From contig CP054180.1 of NCBI GenBank assembly GCA_015709635.1, positions 2,480,001-2,544,000 on the forward strand: a stretch of 64,000 nt of DNA. Direction: 5' to 3'. The first letter of the stretch is position 1. Each line of letters starts with the position of its first letter. The position numbers and the translations under genes were made by a program. Of this stretch, positions 27,973-36,893 are shown piece by piece. This DNA comes from Gammaproteobacteria bacterium (GTDB taxonomy: Bacteria > Pseudomonadota > Gammaproteobacteria > Burkholderiales > Nitrosomonadaceae). The notes beneath the pieces were generated by a model, which saw only the letters and a program-made list of their open reading frames with translations, was not told where the DNA came from and made no database searches.

Positions 27973-28617
27973 TCAGCCAAGTAATTTATTTCTATTCAGA
28001 CGAATACAATAACTCAACAAAACAAGCACACCGATACTCAATAGCATAAATGCAGATGGCTCAGGAACAGGAGATGCTAGAGATGAGAAATTTCCAGTGC
28101 CATCTGTTTGGATCCACCAGGTTCCATTTAATATGGATCCAAAAAATATAAGGCCATCAGGAAAATAAGTGTTGTTGGACTCAACACTGTCAATTCGGAG
28201 CGCACCGTAATGCCCTGTAAAAGTATTCCTCACAACAACAAAATCGCCACTTTTATTGGGGCCAATATAGCCATTAAAGAAACTAAAAATTGAGGCATCT
28301 GTAATTTGCGAAATATCCGTTATTCCAGCAGCGAATCCAACATCAGTGAGGTAATCGCTAGGGACAAAAATACTACTAGGATCATTACTCCCAAAGAAGA
28401 AAACTAGAGGATTATCGATAGAAAAAGTTGAAGTCCATGGCACAAACATATGATCAACTCCATCACTGAACAGCATAGTTCCAGGAACAGGCGCTTCTCC
28501 AACAAAATACGATTTAATTGTACCGGTTATAACCTTTGCTTGAACCGTGGAAATCATAAACATTGCCACCAACATAGCTATTGGTATATGAAATAGAAAT
28601 AAATTACGATTTTTCAT
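27973..28617 (-). CDS. PEP-CTERM sorting domain protein
   Basis: This 214-aa secreted protein has a Sec signal peptide (residues 1-27, ending VQA). Its beta-rich middle is about 150 residues long and without cysteine. The C-terminal sorting signal consists of VPEPS, a hydrophobic helix (FMLLSIGVLVLLSYCI) and a basic tail RLNRNK. PEP-CTERM proteins are processed by an exosortase and are often linked to exopolysaccharide or biofilm matrix. The middle domain is not recognised. No exosortase is in the window. It stands alone on the minus strand between Rhs-related sequences. Confidence 0.88.
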   Translation of the reverse strand: MKNRNLFLFHIPIAMLVAMFMISTVQAKVITGTIKSYFVGEAPVPGTMLFSDGVDHMFVPWTSTFSIDNPLVFFFGSNDPSSIFVPSDYLTDVGFAAGITDISQITDASIFSFFNGYIGPNKSGDFVVVRNTFTGHYGALRIDSVESNNTYFPDGLIFFGSILNGTWWIQTDGTGNFSSLASPVPEPSAFMLLSIGVLVLLSYCIRLNRNKLLG

Positions 28618-28862
28618 TCTATATCCTCTTAATCACAGATAAGATCTATTGATAATATTGAAGCATTTTCGGAATGGAAGCAAGTTGCATAATATTCTCC
28701 CTAAAAAACCATGATGATTGACATAGACCTTGCTATGAGTTCAATAAACGATTAAATTTATCAGAATAAATCCAATCCATTTTTTCTTTTTAAACTACCG
28801 CGAGCGAATAAGATCCTGCTTGTATCGCACGAGTAGCTAATTTGTAGCGGGATAGAACAATC
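28618..28862. other. Intergenic region upstream of PEP-CTERM gene
   Basis: About 245 bp, AT-rich, presumably carrying the PEP-CTERM gene promoter. No gene or clear hairpin was found. Confidence 0.35.
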
Positions 28863-29087
28863 CTACTTTTTTCTTTTCAAATCTAGTCTATGGCTTTTTT
28901 TGTAACGCTTTTTCTTCCTTACTATGTCCTTAATCGTAAGCGATAGAATTCCCAAACCCGAAATAGCAAGAACTACATAACTTTCCCATCCAGGAAGAAA
29001 TTCAGTCGTTACTAGGATCGCAATGACGAATATCGCTCCTACACCACCCACACGAATCAAATATTGTAAAAATGTCGGTTCACTCAT
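28863..29087 (-). CDS. Small two-helix membrane protein, possible Rhs partner
   Basis: The ATG at 29087 lies 5 bp after the rhs stop and gives a 74-aa protein; a longer frame to 29135 would overlap rhs. Two hydrophobic segments (YLIRVGGVGAIFVIAILVT and YVVLAISGLGILSLTI) are followed by a strongly basic tail (RKKKRYKKSHRLDLKRKK), so the tail should be cytoplasmic. No family is recognised. Immunity genes commonly lie directly downstream of polymorphic rhs toxins, and position and coupling fit that. Assignment as an immunity protein is inference only. Confidence 0.6.
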   Translation of the reverse strand: MSEPTFLQYLIRVGGVGAIFVIAILVTTEFLPGWESYVVLAISGLGILSLTIKDIVRKKKRYKKSHRLDLKRKK

Positions 29088-29091
29088 AACG

Positions 29092-32000
29092 TTAATTACA
29101 CTCGCAGTTATTTTCAATGCGAATATGCCGTTCATTCGGTATTAGGTTTCCTACTCCTTCTGCTGTGCCTTCGACGCCAACCCATGAAGCAAATTCTTCA
29201 AACGCTCTGGAATTATGGCGCCATCCTCTCTGAGCCGTCCGCTTGGAGGCTCGACTACCCTGGCGCAATCTTTCTGCTCGTGCAAATTGTCTTTGAGCCT
29301 TTAATGCAGAATTAGCCGCTTTCAATCCGCTGAATGGGTTTATCGCTCCTGCTAAAGCTGCAATTCCAACAACACCCCATTTGATACATTCGAATCTCAT
29401 ACCATTGGATGCAAGTTGAATTGCAATATCTCCAAAAGCCCCAATGGCCGCACCTAATAATGGATTTTCTCCAGTTGGATCAGTAAATATCGTCGGCGCG
29501 CCGTTGACATATGTATAAATATTCATTCCTCCCATCAACCCAATCGGATCCGGTGAGATATACCGCCCAGTTTCAGGCTCATAATAGCGGAAATAGTTAT
29601 AGTGAAGATTCGTTTCCTTATCAAAATACTGCCCGGGGAATCGCAGGTTGTATTCAAAAACCTGAGTCGCATCCAGCGGGCTTTCGTTGGCTAGATTGGC
29701 ACCAAAAGCATGAGTGTTATCCCAACGCCACACGGCAGTATTATTCGTGTTCACGATCACTCTAGGAGTGTTGAGATGATCGGCGTGTATGAAATAAACC
29801 TGGATCGGGCTGGCCGGAGCGTTTTTTTTGATCACTGCAACCGGAATATCACCCAGCCACACGGTTTCTTGCCGCATCAGCCAATCATCGGGTTTTGCAG
29901 TGATTGCATCATCCCGGTATTCGCCGATTAATTGTCCATTGGGGTCATAAAAGAAGAAAAACTTCGGACTTAACGGGCCGTTCTTGATAATGCGTTGATC
30001 CAGAGCATTGTATTTATAAGTGTGCGTTTTACCGCTCTTGATCGCCATCGAGAGTTTTCCAGCAGCATTCCAGGTGAAAGTAGCGATGCCATCACTTAAT
30101 GGATAGCCGGCAGCGTCGTAGCTGTAAGTCTTGGCCACCGGCCCGGCAACATTCATCAGGCGATTGCTATCCGAAGCTATGGTATACGGATAACCGGTAG
30201 CGCCAAATTGCGCCTGGGTGCGATTGCTGTTGGGATCGTAGTCCCAGAGCTTGAAGCCAGAATTATCCGACTGGCTGATCAGACGATTCAGCACATCGTA
30301 ATCGTAGCTGCGGTTATACACCGGATCGGGACCGGTTGTTTGCGTGATGCGGCTGGCAGGATCGTAGATTAATGTCCGGGTATCGCCACCGGCAGAGTGG
30401 GTTTTGAGCCGCCCATCTAGATCAAAACTACGCGTATACGCTTGACCATTACCCCATACCCAGCTTTTCGGTGTGCCAAACGGGTGGTAGGTAATGTTGT
30501 TCAGCAGCACATTGCCATTGACGCGGATTTCGCTTGGGCGGCCATCGGCGCCATAGCTGGTGGTGATTTGCGTGCCGGATGGGTACGTGGTTTGGTCTAA
30601 GCGGCCCAAGCTGTCGTAGTGGTAGCTGAGCGTTTGCGTGTAGCTGGCATTGTTTATCCTTGCAATCTGTAGTGTGTTGAGCAAACGCCCATGCGAGTCA
30701 TAACTGAAGCTGGTAGACCCCGATTCGTCCGACAGGCCGGTTAACCGGCCAATGCCATTGCTGCCCGCGTCGTAGCTCCAGGTCAGCGCGGTTGTGCCGG
30801 GAATTCCGGCAACCGTGGCATGGGTGCGTTGAGTGGGGCGGTTCAGCGCATCCCAGGTATAGGTGTGTTTGACACCCCGTGCATCGGTGACGGTTTTGAG
30901 GTTGCCGGCGCTGTCATAGGTGTAGGTCGCGGTGCCGCGATCGGCGGAGACTTCCTGCGTCAGGTCGCCAAAGCCGCTGACTGTGTAGGTGGTGGCAATA
31001 TTTCGCGGATCGGTTACCTGCGTGAGCCGATCGAGCGCATCCAGCGTTTGCTGGGTATGGCCGTTGGCCGGATCGATGGTTTCTTTGAGGCGGTTGCGCG
31101 TATCGAACTGATAGGTGGCGGTATGCAACAACGGATCGGCAACCTGTTTCAGGTTGCCTTGCGCGTCGTATTGATATTGTGTGGTCTGGCTTTGTGCGCC
31201 GGTGTCTTTCCACAGCCGGTTTAGCGCATCGAATCCGCGTTGCTGGGTTTTCGTCAGGTTATTGAGCGGATCGAATAATTCTTCCTTGGTACGGTTACCC
31301 ATAGCGTCCAGTGTATATTGCACGCGATTACCCAGGTTATCGGCTATCGCGGTTAGGCGATGCGCGGCATCGTAGGTGTAGCTTAAGAAACTGCCATCGG
31401 GTAGAGTGATTTTTTGGAGCTGCCCAACACCATCGTACTGATAGCGCGTAATCTCCGTACCAACTGTGCGGCTGAGTATACGCTGACGAACATCGTAGGT
31501 AAGACTCGTAACCAAGCCATTGGGATCGACGATTTCTTCCGGCTGGCCGTGGGCGTTATAGCGCGTGATTTGCGTGACGTGACCCAAAGCGTTGGTGATA
31601 CTGGCGATTTCCCCGCGGCAACCAGAATGGCCACCAGTGCAAGCTGCATCCGGCGCGTAATAATCGGTGGTAGTGATATCGGTTACATCGGTGCGCGGGC
31701 CGTCCTCTATTTTTTGCAAAATCACCCCCGGAATACTGGGATGATAAACATAGTTCGTACTCCATGCCCGCGTGGCGTTTGTTGCGGTGTCTTTGATTTG
31801 ATGTTGCGCGACATTGCCGTGCGTGTCATAGACATAACCGGTTTCCCGTCCGGCTTCAGTGATTTTGACCGGTAAGCGGAAATTCGCATGCCAAGCCGTG
31901 AGGATTTTACGCTCGCTGCTGTTGGCGGCGGCTGTATAGCTGAATAAATCCCCTGGGCAGTTACTGCCGCTGCTTAGCCCTTCAATCCGGGCAGTTTCCA

Positions 32001-33549
32001 GATTCCGGGTCAGGTCGTAGGCATAGCAGGTCTTATTGCCATTGAAATCGGCACGGCTAGCAACATTGCCGTTAACATCATAGGTTGTTGCACTGGAAGC
32101 AGCACTACAACCCGAACCGGCAGGCTGCGATTGACCGCTGCTTTTAGCGACACCCAGAATGGTTTGAAAGTGGTGGGTGTATTGGCTATTCAGCGAATCG
32201 GTCACGAGGGTACTACTGCCATCGGCGCTATAACCCAGCACATAGCGCTCTACCCCGCCCGCATGCTCAGTTACTACCGCACGGCCTTGTGCATCATAAG
32301 TATAAGTAGCGAAACGCACACCGTTCTCATCGGTGATGCCGGTTAAGGCATTAGGTAAACTGGCTCCGCTTGTAAAAGCCGGTTCGCTGTAATGGTAGGT
32401 GCGGACTTTACCGTCGGGAAAGGTAACTGAAGTCAGGTTGCCGTTGCTTTGGTAAGTAAATCGATAAAGATTCCCAGCTAAGCCGGTCAGTGTGGCAAAG
32501 TTACCATAATCATCATGCGTGAACTGCAACTGATTTCCGAACGAGTCGGCTACTCTGGATAAATTACCTAATGCGCTGTAAGTCAGTGAGTGAGTAATTC
32601 CGCTTCTGTCTTCAACTGATAATAATTTGCCCGAGACATCATATTTTTCTATCCTGTCATTCAAACTATCCCGATATACCCAACCCAAACGGTTATTAGC
32701 ATCATCGAACAATTCGATCAATGAGTCATTGATATCAATGTCGCTATGCCATTCCCCAGTCGTCTGATTCTTATTAAATATTACTGCTCCCCTACCGCGA
32801 TAAATACGTGCACTCACTGGACTAGGCAATCCATCCAAAACTATGAATTTGTAGTAAGAATGACGCCAGGTTGTACTCGATCTTTTTGTATCGTTATGCT
32901 GGTAAAACAGTTGGAAATCTATCGGAAAACTACTGCTGCCAATGCGATAAATCGGAATTGTCAGTTCTTTGCGCCCTAATCCCAGATAAACCGGATTTGG
33001 TGTTCTATCACCGCATTCTTCAGGTTTAGCCAGATCTTTCTCACCATCCGGATAAGAAGGAACAGGGCAAGCGATATAGCCATAACGGTCGACGTTATAA
33101 ATATCCTTGATGCTGTACCCGGCTAAGTTCCCAGGACAGATACCTTCCATCGCTGATGTATGCCAACCACAGTAACCAGGTTCGTATATACGGCAAAATC
33201 TATAACCCTTAATCCACCCACTATAGCCCGGGTAATACGGAAAATCTTCAATAGGATGACAAAGCCACGCACCGCCATATTCTGAACATGTTTCCCGTCT
33301 AAGCGGCTCAAGTGCCTGTTGATAAGACTGAGAGTAAGGATACGCAGCGCTATTTAATTCAAATTGATATTCTGTCATGCCGCGTGTATCTATAGTATTT
33401 CTTGTCCATACAAATTTTATTGGCGGCTGTATTTGCACACCATCGGGAATATTTATTTCTCCGGCGGCTTCAGAATTCGTTGCGAATACGGACAAAAGAA
33501 ACAGGCTTAGAAACTTTTTACAGAAATCACACATAGCTTCTCTATTCAT
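29092..33549 (-). CDS. Rhs/YD-repeat protein with Sec signal peptide and variable C-terminal tail
   Basis: A 1485-aa protein from the ATG at 33549, which is preceded by GAGGG; the frame extends six codons further. It has a signal peptide (about residues 1-28, FLSLFLLSVFATNSEA). An N-terminal Cys-rich region follows (about 30-200), then a DUF6531-like block. From about residue 300 to 1300 there are many YD repeats (YxxxGxL...TxxGxxxxYTYD) forming the shell. The Rhs core ends with GRYISPDPIGLMGGMNIYTY and FTDPTG. The remaining roughly 125 residues are a unique tail with a hydrophobic segment, a basic helix and the end ECN, which I cannot match to a toxin family. Rhs tails are often toxins released from the shell. 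A Sec signal suggests export without type VI secretion. Confidence 0.93.
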   Translation of the reverse strand: MNREAMCDFCKKFLSLFLLSVFATNSEAAGEINIPDGVQIQPPIKFVWTRNTIDTRGMTEYQFELNSAAYPYSQSYQQALEPLRRETCSEYGGAWLCHPIEDFPYYPGYSGWIKGYRFCRIYEPGYCGWHTSAMEGICPGNLAGYSIKDIYNVDRYGYIACPVPSYPDGEKDLAKPEECGDRTPNPVYLGLGRKELTIPIYRIGSSSFPIDFQLFYQHNDTKRSSTTWRHSYYKFIVLDGLPSPVSARIYRGRGAVIFNKNQTTGEWHSDIDINDSLIELFDDANNRLGWVYRDSLNDRIEKYDVSGKLLSVEDRSGITHSLTYSALGNLSRVADSFGNQLQFTHDDYGNFATLTGLAGNLYRFTYQSNGNLTSVTFPDGKVRTYHYSEPAFTSGASLPNALTGITDENGVRFATYTYDAQGRAVVTEHAGGVERYVLGYSADGSSTLVTDSLNSQYTHHFQTILGVAKSSGQSQPAGSGCSAASSATTYDVNGNVASRADFNGNKTCYAYDLTRNLETARIEGLSSGSNCPGDLFSYTAAANSSERKILTAWHANFRLPVKITEAGRETGYVYDTHGNVAQHQIKDTATNATRAWSTNYVYHPSIPGVILQKIEDGPRTDVTDITTTDYYAPDAACTGGHSGCRGEIASITNALGHVTQITRYNAHGQPEEIVDPNGLVTSLTYDVRQRILSRTVGTEITRYQYDGVGQLQKITLPDGSFLSYTYDAAHRLTAIADNLGNRVQYTLDAMGNRTKEELFDPLNNLTKTQQRGFDALNRLWKDTGAQSQTTQYQYDAQGNLKQVADPLLHTATYQFDTRNRLKETIDPANGHTQQTLDALDRLTQVTDPRNIATTYTVSGFGDLTQEVSADRGTATYTYDSAGNLKTVTDARGVKHTYTWDALNRPTQRTHATVAGIPGTTALTWSYDAGSNGIGRLTGLSDESGSTSFSYDSHGRLLNTLQIARINNASYTQTLSYHYDSLGRLDQTTYPSGTQITTSYGADGRPSEIRVNGNVLLNNITYHPFGTPKSWVWGNGQAYTRSFDLDGRLKTHSAGGDTRTLIYDPASRITQTTGPDPVYNRSYDYDVLNRLISQSDNSGFKLWDYDPNSNRTQAQFGATGYPYTIASDSNRLMNVAGPVAKTYSYDAAGYPLSDGIATFTWNAAGKLSMAIKSGKTHTYKYNALDQRIIKNGPLSPKFFFFYDPNGQLIGEYRDDAITAKPDDWLMRQETVWLGDIPVAVIKKNAPASPIQVYFIHADHLNTPRVIVNTNNTAVWRWDNTHAFGANLANESPLDATQVFEYNLRFPGQYFDKETNLHYNYFRYYEPETGRYISPDPIGLMGGMNIYTYVNGAPTIFTDPTGENPLLGAAIGAFGDIAIQLASNGMRFECIKWGVVGIAALAGAINPFSGLKAANSALKAQRQFARAERLRQGSRASKRTAQRGWRHNSRAFEEFASWVGVEGTAEGVGNLIPNERHIRIENNCECN

Positions 33550-33809
33550 TACTTTTCCCTCATTCAAACAACAATCCAGTCATTTTTTTTTGCCATATTA
33601 CCGGCGATTGAAATGGAAAAAAGCTTAGAACAAAGGGAGCTTTGTTCTTTATTTGCGATTTAATAGTATGGAAGCAATTGCTTGGATATGAGGAATAAAA
33701 TGCTGATTAATTATGTTTGTTGCAGCGCGGCTTTGTGTATCTCATTTGGTAACCCTCGCTGATTGCGCCGCCTGCGTGCCGCTGGGCGACTATGTCAACC
33801 CCAGGCTGA
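33550..33809. other. Intergenic region, no gene seen
   Basis: About 260 bp between the rhs start and the DUF2971 gene. The part at 33720-33800 is GC-richer than its surroundings and resembles repeat or decayed coding sequence, but I could not assign it. Confidence 0.35.
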
Positions 33810-34529
33810 TCAAACCCTGAAACAGCAAACGGAAAACGATCGTACTCCGCTCACTGGATAGGCTTCTCCAGCAATGATTTGAAACGATGATGAATCCAAT
33901 TGGGCATCCTGAACCGGCAGCGTATCGACTGCCAGTAATTCGCTCGCGATATCCGCGGGTTTCAAATCGCAACGAGCGCCGCGAATCATTCCGATGAGCT
34001 TTAACGCATCCACGCCGAAGGATTCCAGACTCAATGACTCAAAATAGACTTTTTTCCCTTTTGCATCGATTTGACAGAAATGATCGCTCAGGCGGCACAT
34101 CATTCGAATCTCTCTTTCATAACCCCAACTTGAAAATTTTGTTGAGATTAATTGATTCAAGTCCGATTCTTCAAAACTACAGCGTTTACGTGCGGCATCA
34201 ACATCCAACTTGAAGCGTTCAGGCTGATAATTGATGGCAATGGCTTTATCGTCGGGAATTTCAAACACCAACACAACACCGCGATGCCCATCTGCATAAT
34301 GACTCCACAACACCGGATCCTGATATTGTTCTGAAAAACAAATCACTCCATAGTGATCGTTCGCCTGATTATTGAATGTTTCCTGTTTGGTTTGAGTATC
34401 GCTATCGGAAAAATCGGCAGCACAAAATTCAAACGGATCATTCAGTTCATTGATGCGCGAAATTTTCAAACGGCGGTCACGCAAGGCTTTTAGGGCAAAT
34501 TCGGAAGAAGTGAAGTGGTAGACAATCAT
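33810..34529 (-). CDS. DUF2971 family protein
   Basis: This 239-aa cytoplasmic protein has the DUF2971 pattern: an N-terminal YHFTSSEFALKALRDRRLKIS start, then LNDPFEF, CFSEQYQDPVLWSHYADGHR and a KFSSWGYEREIRM block. Biochemical function of the family is not established; members are frequent in accessory and defence-type islands. It is a single gene on the minus strand, with the unknown 172-aa gene upstream. The C-terminal 20 residues look unusual (SVCCFRV), perhaps because the gene end was altered by nearby rearrangement. Confidence 0.8.
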   Translation of the reverse strand: MIVYHFTSSEFALKALRDRRLKISRINELNDPFEFCAADFSDSDTQTKQETFNNQANDHYGVICFSEQYQDPVLWSHYADGHRGVVLVFEIPDDKAIAINYQPERFKLDVDAARKRCSFEESDLNQLISTKFSSWGYEREIRMMCRLSDHFCQIDAKGKKVYFESLSLESFGVDALKLIGMIRGARCDLKPADIASELLAVDTLPVQDAQLDSSSFQIIAGEAYPVSGVRSFSVCCFRV

Positions 34530-34794
34530 CGAAAAGTCGGTTGGAGTGGCCGTTTCATATTCATCTTTTATTTTTTAAGAAAATGCCATACATCCTTGAT
34601 GAAATTTATTTTCTTAAAGGATAAATGAAACCGAATGTGGAAAAAATGATTAAAAGGGCTATAGCGTCAAAGGAAGAAGCATAACTGTTATATCAAGACC
34701 TGGTACCTTAATGAGGTTGAAAGAATAATTGAATTATATCTAGACCTGAATCCTTTTGTGTTATTCACACTCCCCATCCTTACAGTACTCGCCA
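34530..34794. other. Intergenic region with a possible decayed small ORF on the plus strand
   Basis: An inverted repeat TTTAAGAAAAT / ATTTTCTTAAA lies near 34576-34618. Directly after it the plus strand reads MKPNVEKMIKRAIASKEEA, then a stop. In another frame follows a WYLNEVERIIELYLDLNPF segment and a hydrophobic VLFTLPILTVLAIMI end at about 34806. It could be one small membrane protein broken by a frameshift, or chance. Confidence 0.25.
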
Positions 34795-35313
34795 TCATGA
34801 TTCTAATAAATATTTAACCAATGCATTCCAACGACATGAATTAAAAAGCTTGCGCCTCTCAGTTAGAACATTGCTTATTCTTTGAGCAAGAATTCCGCCA
34901 TAAATCATAAGCTCTTCTATATGCATACTACTTTGAATATGCTGATTGCAGCGAGCTGAATACAATCCTAAGTTTTCAATCTTATGGGATTTATCTTGTG
35001 CTTGATTTCGTGATCTCAGATGACCCCATTCATATTTGATATAGTTTTTATCCCAATCTTTGGGAGAATTCCAGCAAAGTGGAAGCTCAGTACCCTCGAC
35101 ATGAAAAAATGGCCTATGATCTTGTGCTTCAAATAGCATTTTTATCATTTCTGATAAATTATCGAATGATGCTTTGAAAGAAACATTAAAACCGGAGCTT
35201 TTAAGATGTGGAATCAAAGATCTTATTAAACGTTCAATATTTTCGTCACGTAACTCATACGAGTATGCATCAACATTTTCAGATAATGCTTTTCGGTGAT
35301 CGATAAGCTTCAT
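34795..35313 (-). CDS. Hypothetical protein (172 aa)
   Basis: A soluble protein with no signal peptide or membrane helix. The ATG at 35313 has GGGAAA upstream. Features seen: a charged N-terminal half, a PLCWNSPKDWDKNYIKYEWG segment and a later CNQHIQSSMHIEELMIYGG segment. I do not recognise a family. Codon use and AT content are higher than in thrC and hom next to it, which suggests acquisition. With the DUF2971 gene it makes a small accessory pair. Confidence 0.6.
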   Translation of the reverse strand: MKLIDHRKALSENVDAYSYELRDENIERLIRSLIPHLKSSGFNVSFKASFDNLSEMIKMLFEAQDHRPFFHVEGTELPLCWNSPKDWDKNYIKYEWGHLRSRNQAQDKSHKIENLGLYSARCNQHIQSSMHIEELMIYGGILAQRISNVLTERRKLFNSCRWNALVKYLLES

Positions 35314-35343
35314 TTATTTTCCCAGTTTCTTAACTCGTAAGGT

Positions 35344-35400
35344 ACCAATAAGCGTAGCGCATGCACCATCGTCATTCGGCGCAATGCTATTGCGCCCTAC
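35344..35400. repeat. REP-like palindromic element at the thrC 3' end
   Basis: A perfect 8-bp stem GGCGCAAT / ATTGCGCC (3-nt loop, 35378-35396) is followed by the block TGACGATGGTGCATGCGCTA (minus strand). This resembles dispersed intergenic palindromes common in betaproteobacteria. The hairpin spans the thrC stop codon. Only one copy is in the window. Confidence 0.55.
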
Positions 35401-36802
35401 TGAACTCATCAATATACGCTTTCACCGCAGCTACATCCGCATCCTTCACCACAAACCGTTGCGGCAAACTTTCCAGATTCTCAAAGCCCGTCGGGCGTTC
35501 CGGTTCGCGTCCGATGGCTTCCTGGATGCTTTCGGCAAATTTGGCAGGTAGCGCGGTTTCCAGGCAAATCAGCGGCACGCCGGTTTCGCGGTGCGCTTGG
35601 CCGACTTTGAGGCCGTCGGCGGTGTGGGTGTCGACTAGCATCTGATAGCGTTGGTAGATGTCGCGGATGGTGCTGATGCGCGCAGCGTGGTTGCTGCTGC
35701 CGGAGACGAAGCCGTAGTCCTGGATTTTGGCGAACAGCGGGGTTTTCGATAAGTCGAAGGCGTTGCCTTTGTCGACTGCTGACCATAGTTCTTTGACCTG
35801 TTGCGCGTTGCGGCCGGTCAGATCGAAGATGAAACGTTCGAAGTTGGATGCTTTGGAAATATCCATCGACGGACTGCTGGTGTGTTGGGTTTCGGTAGTC
35901 GTGCGCGGACGGTACACGCCGGTGCGGAAAAATTCGTCGAGCACGTCGTTTTCGTTCGTCGCCAGGATCAGGTGTTTGATCGGCAATCCCATTATGCGCG
36001 CGACGTGACCGGCGCAGATGTTGCCGAAATTGCCGGACGGCACGGCGAACGACACTTGTTCGTCGTTGCTTTTGGTCGCGGCAAAATAGCCTTTGAAGTA
36101 ATACACCACTTGCGCGACGATGCGCGCCCAGTTGATCGAATTGACGGTACCGATGCGGTGCGCTTCTTTGAACGCATGATCATTGCTGACTGCTTTGACG
36201 ATGTCTTGGCAATCGTCGAACACTCCGCGGATGGCGATGTTGAAAATATTTTTGTCTTGCAGTGAAAACATTTGCGCGGTCTGGAAGCGGCTCATTTTGC
36301 CGAGCGGCGACAGCATAAACACACGAATGCCGCGCTTGCCGCGCATCGCGTACTCGGCGCTGGAGCCGGTGTCACCCGAGGTCGCACCAAGGATATTCAA
36401 TTCGTCGCCGGTTTTGGCGAGCTGGTATTGGAACAGATTGCCAAGCAGCTGCATCGCGATGTCTTTGAATGCCAGCGTTGGTCCGTTGGATAATCCCAAA
36501 ATGTGCAGCCCCGGTTCCAGCGTTTTCAGCGGTGTGATGTCCGGTGTGCCGAAAACTTCCGCGGTATAGGTTTGATGGATGATGCTGCGCAAATCGTCTG
36601 AAGGAATATCATCGACGAAGCGCGACAGGATTTCGAATGCCAGCGCCGGATAGCTCAATCCCCGCCACGCGGATAGTTCTGTTGATGTGATTTGGGGATA
36701 CGCTTCCGGAATCGCCAGACCACCATCCGGTGCCAGGCCGCTCAACAGAATTTCAGAAAAGCTTTTGGGCGGCATGCCGCCGCGGGTAGAAATATAATGC
36801 AT
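35387..36802 (-). CDS. thrC: Threonine synthase
   Basis: This PLP enzyme converts O-phosphohomoserine to threonine. The ATG at 36802 gives about 471 aa beginning MHYISTRGGMPPKSFSEILL, the usual N-terminus of the proteobacterial long form; a GTG at 36892 would add 30 residues of unlikely sequence. The PLP lysine is in GPTLAFKDIAMQLLG, and the phosphate-binding loop is GNFGNICAG. The last codons (FSRAQ, stop) fall in a REP-like hairpin. It is downstream of hom by about 90 bp, and the pair forms the threonine branch of aspartate-family biosynthesis. Confidence 0.95.
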   Translation of the reverse strand: MHYISTRGGMPPKSFSEILLSGLAPDGGLAIPEAYPQITSTELSAWRGLSYPALAFEILSRFVDDIPSDDLRSIIHQTYTAEVFGTPDITPLKTLEPGLHILGLSNGPTLAFKDIAMQLLGNLFQYQLAKTGDELNILGATSGDTGSSAEYAMRGKRGIRVFMLSPLGKMSRFQTAQMFSLQDKNIFNIAIRGVFDDCQDIVKAVSNDHAFKEAHRIGTVNSINWARIVAQVVYYFKGYFAATKSNDEQVSFAVPSGNFGNICAGHVARIMGLPIKHLILATNENDVLDEFFRTGVYRPRTTTETQHTSSPSMDISKASNFERFIFDLTGRNAQQVKELWSAVDKGNAFDLSKTPLFAKIQDYGFVSGSSNHAARISTIRDIYQRYQMLVDTHTADGLKVGQAHRETGVPLICLETALPAKFAESIQEAIGREPERPTGFENLESLPQRFVVKDADVAAVKAYIDEFSRAQ

Positions 36803-36893
36803 GGTTGGTTTCTTCAGGTTATACAACAATGAGAGACCGGGGACGCGGCAAACGCCGTCAAAGCAGTTTGCTGCATCATCGCCGGTTCCCACG

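Noticed and set aside
33720..33800. Possible decayed coding or repeat sequence downstream of the DUF2971 gene
   Set aside because: No second copy in the window and no alignable protein.
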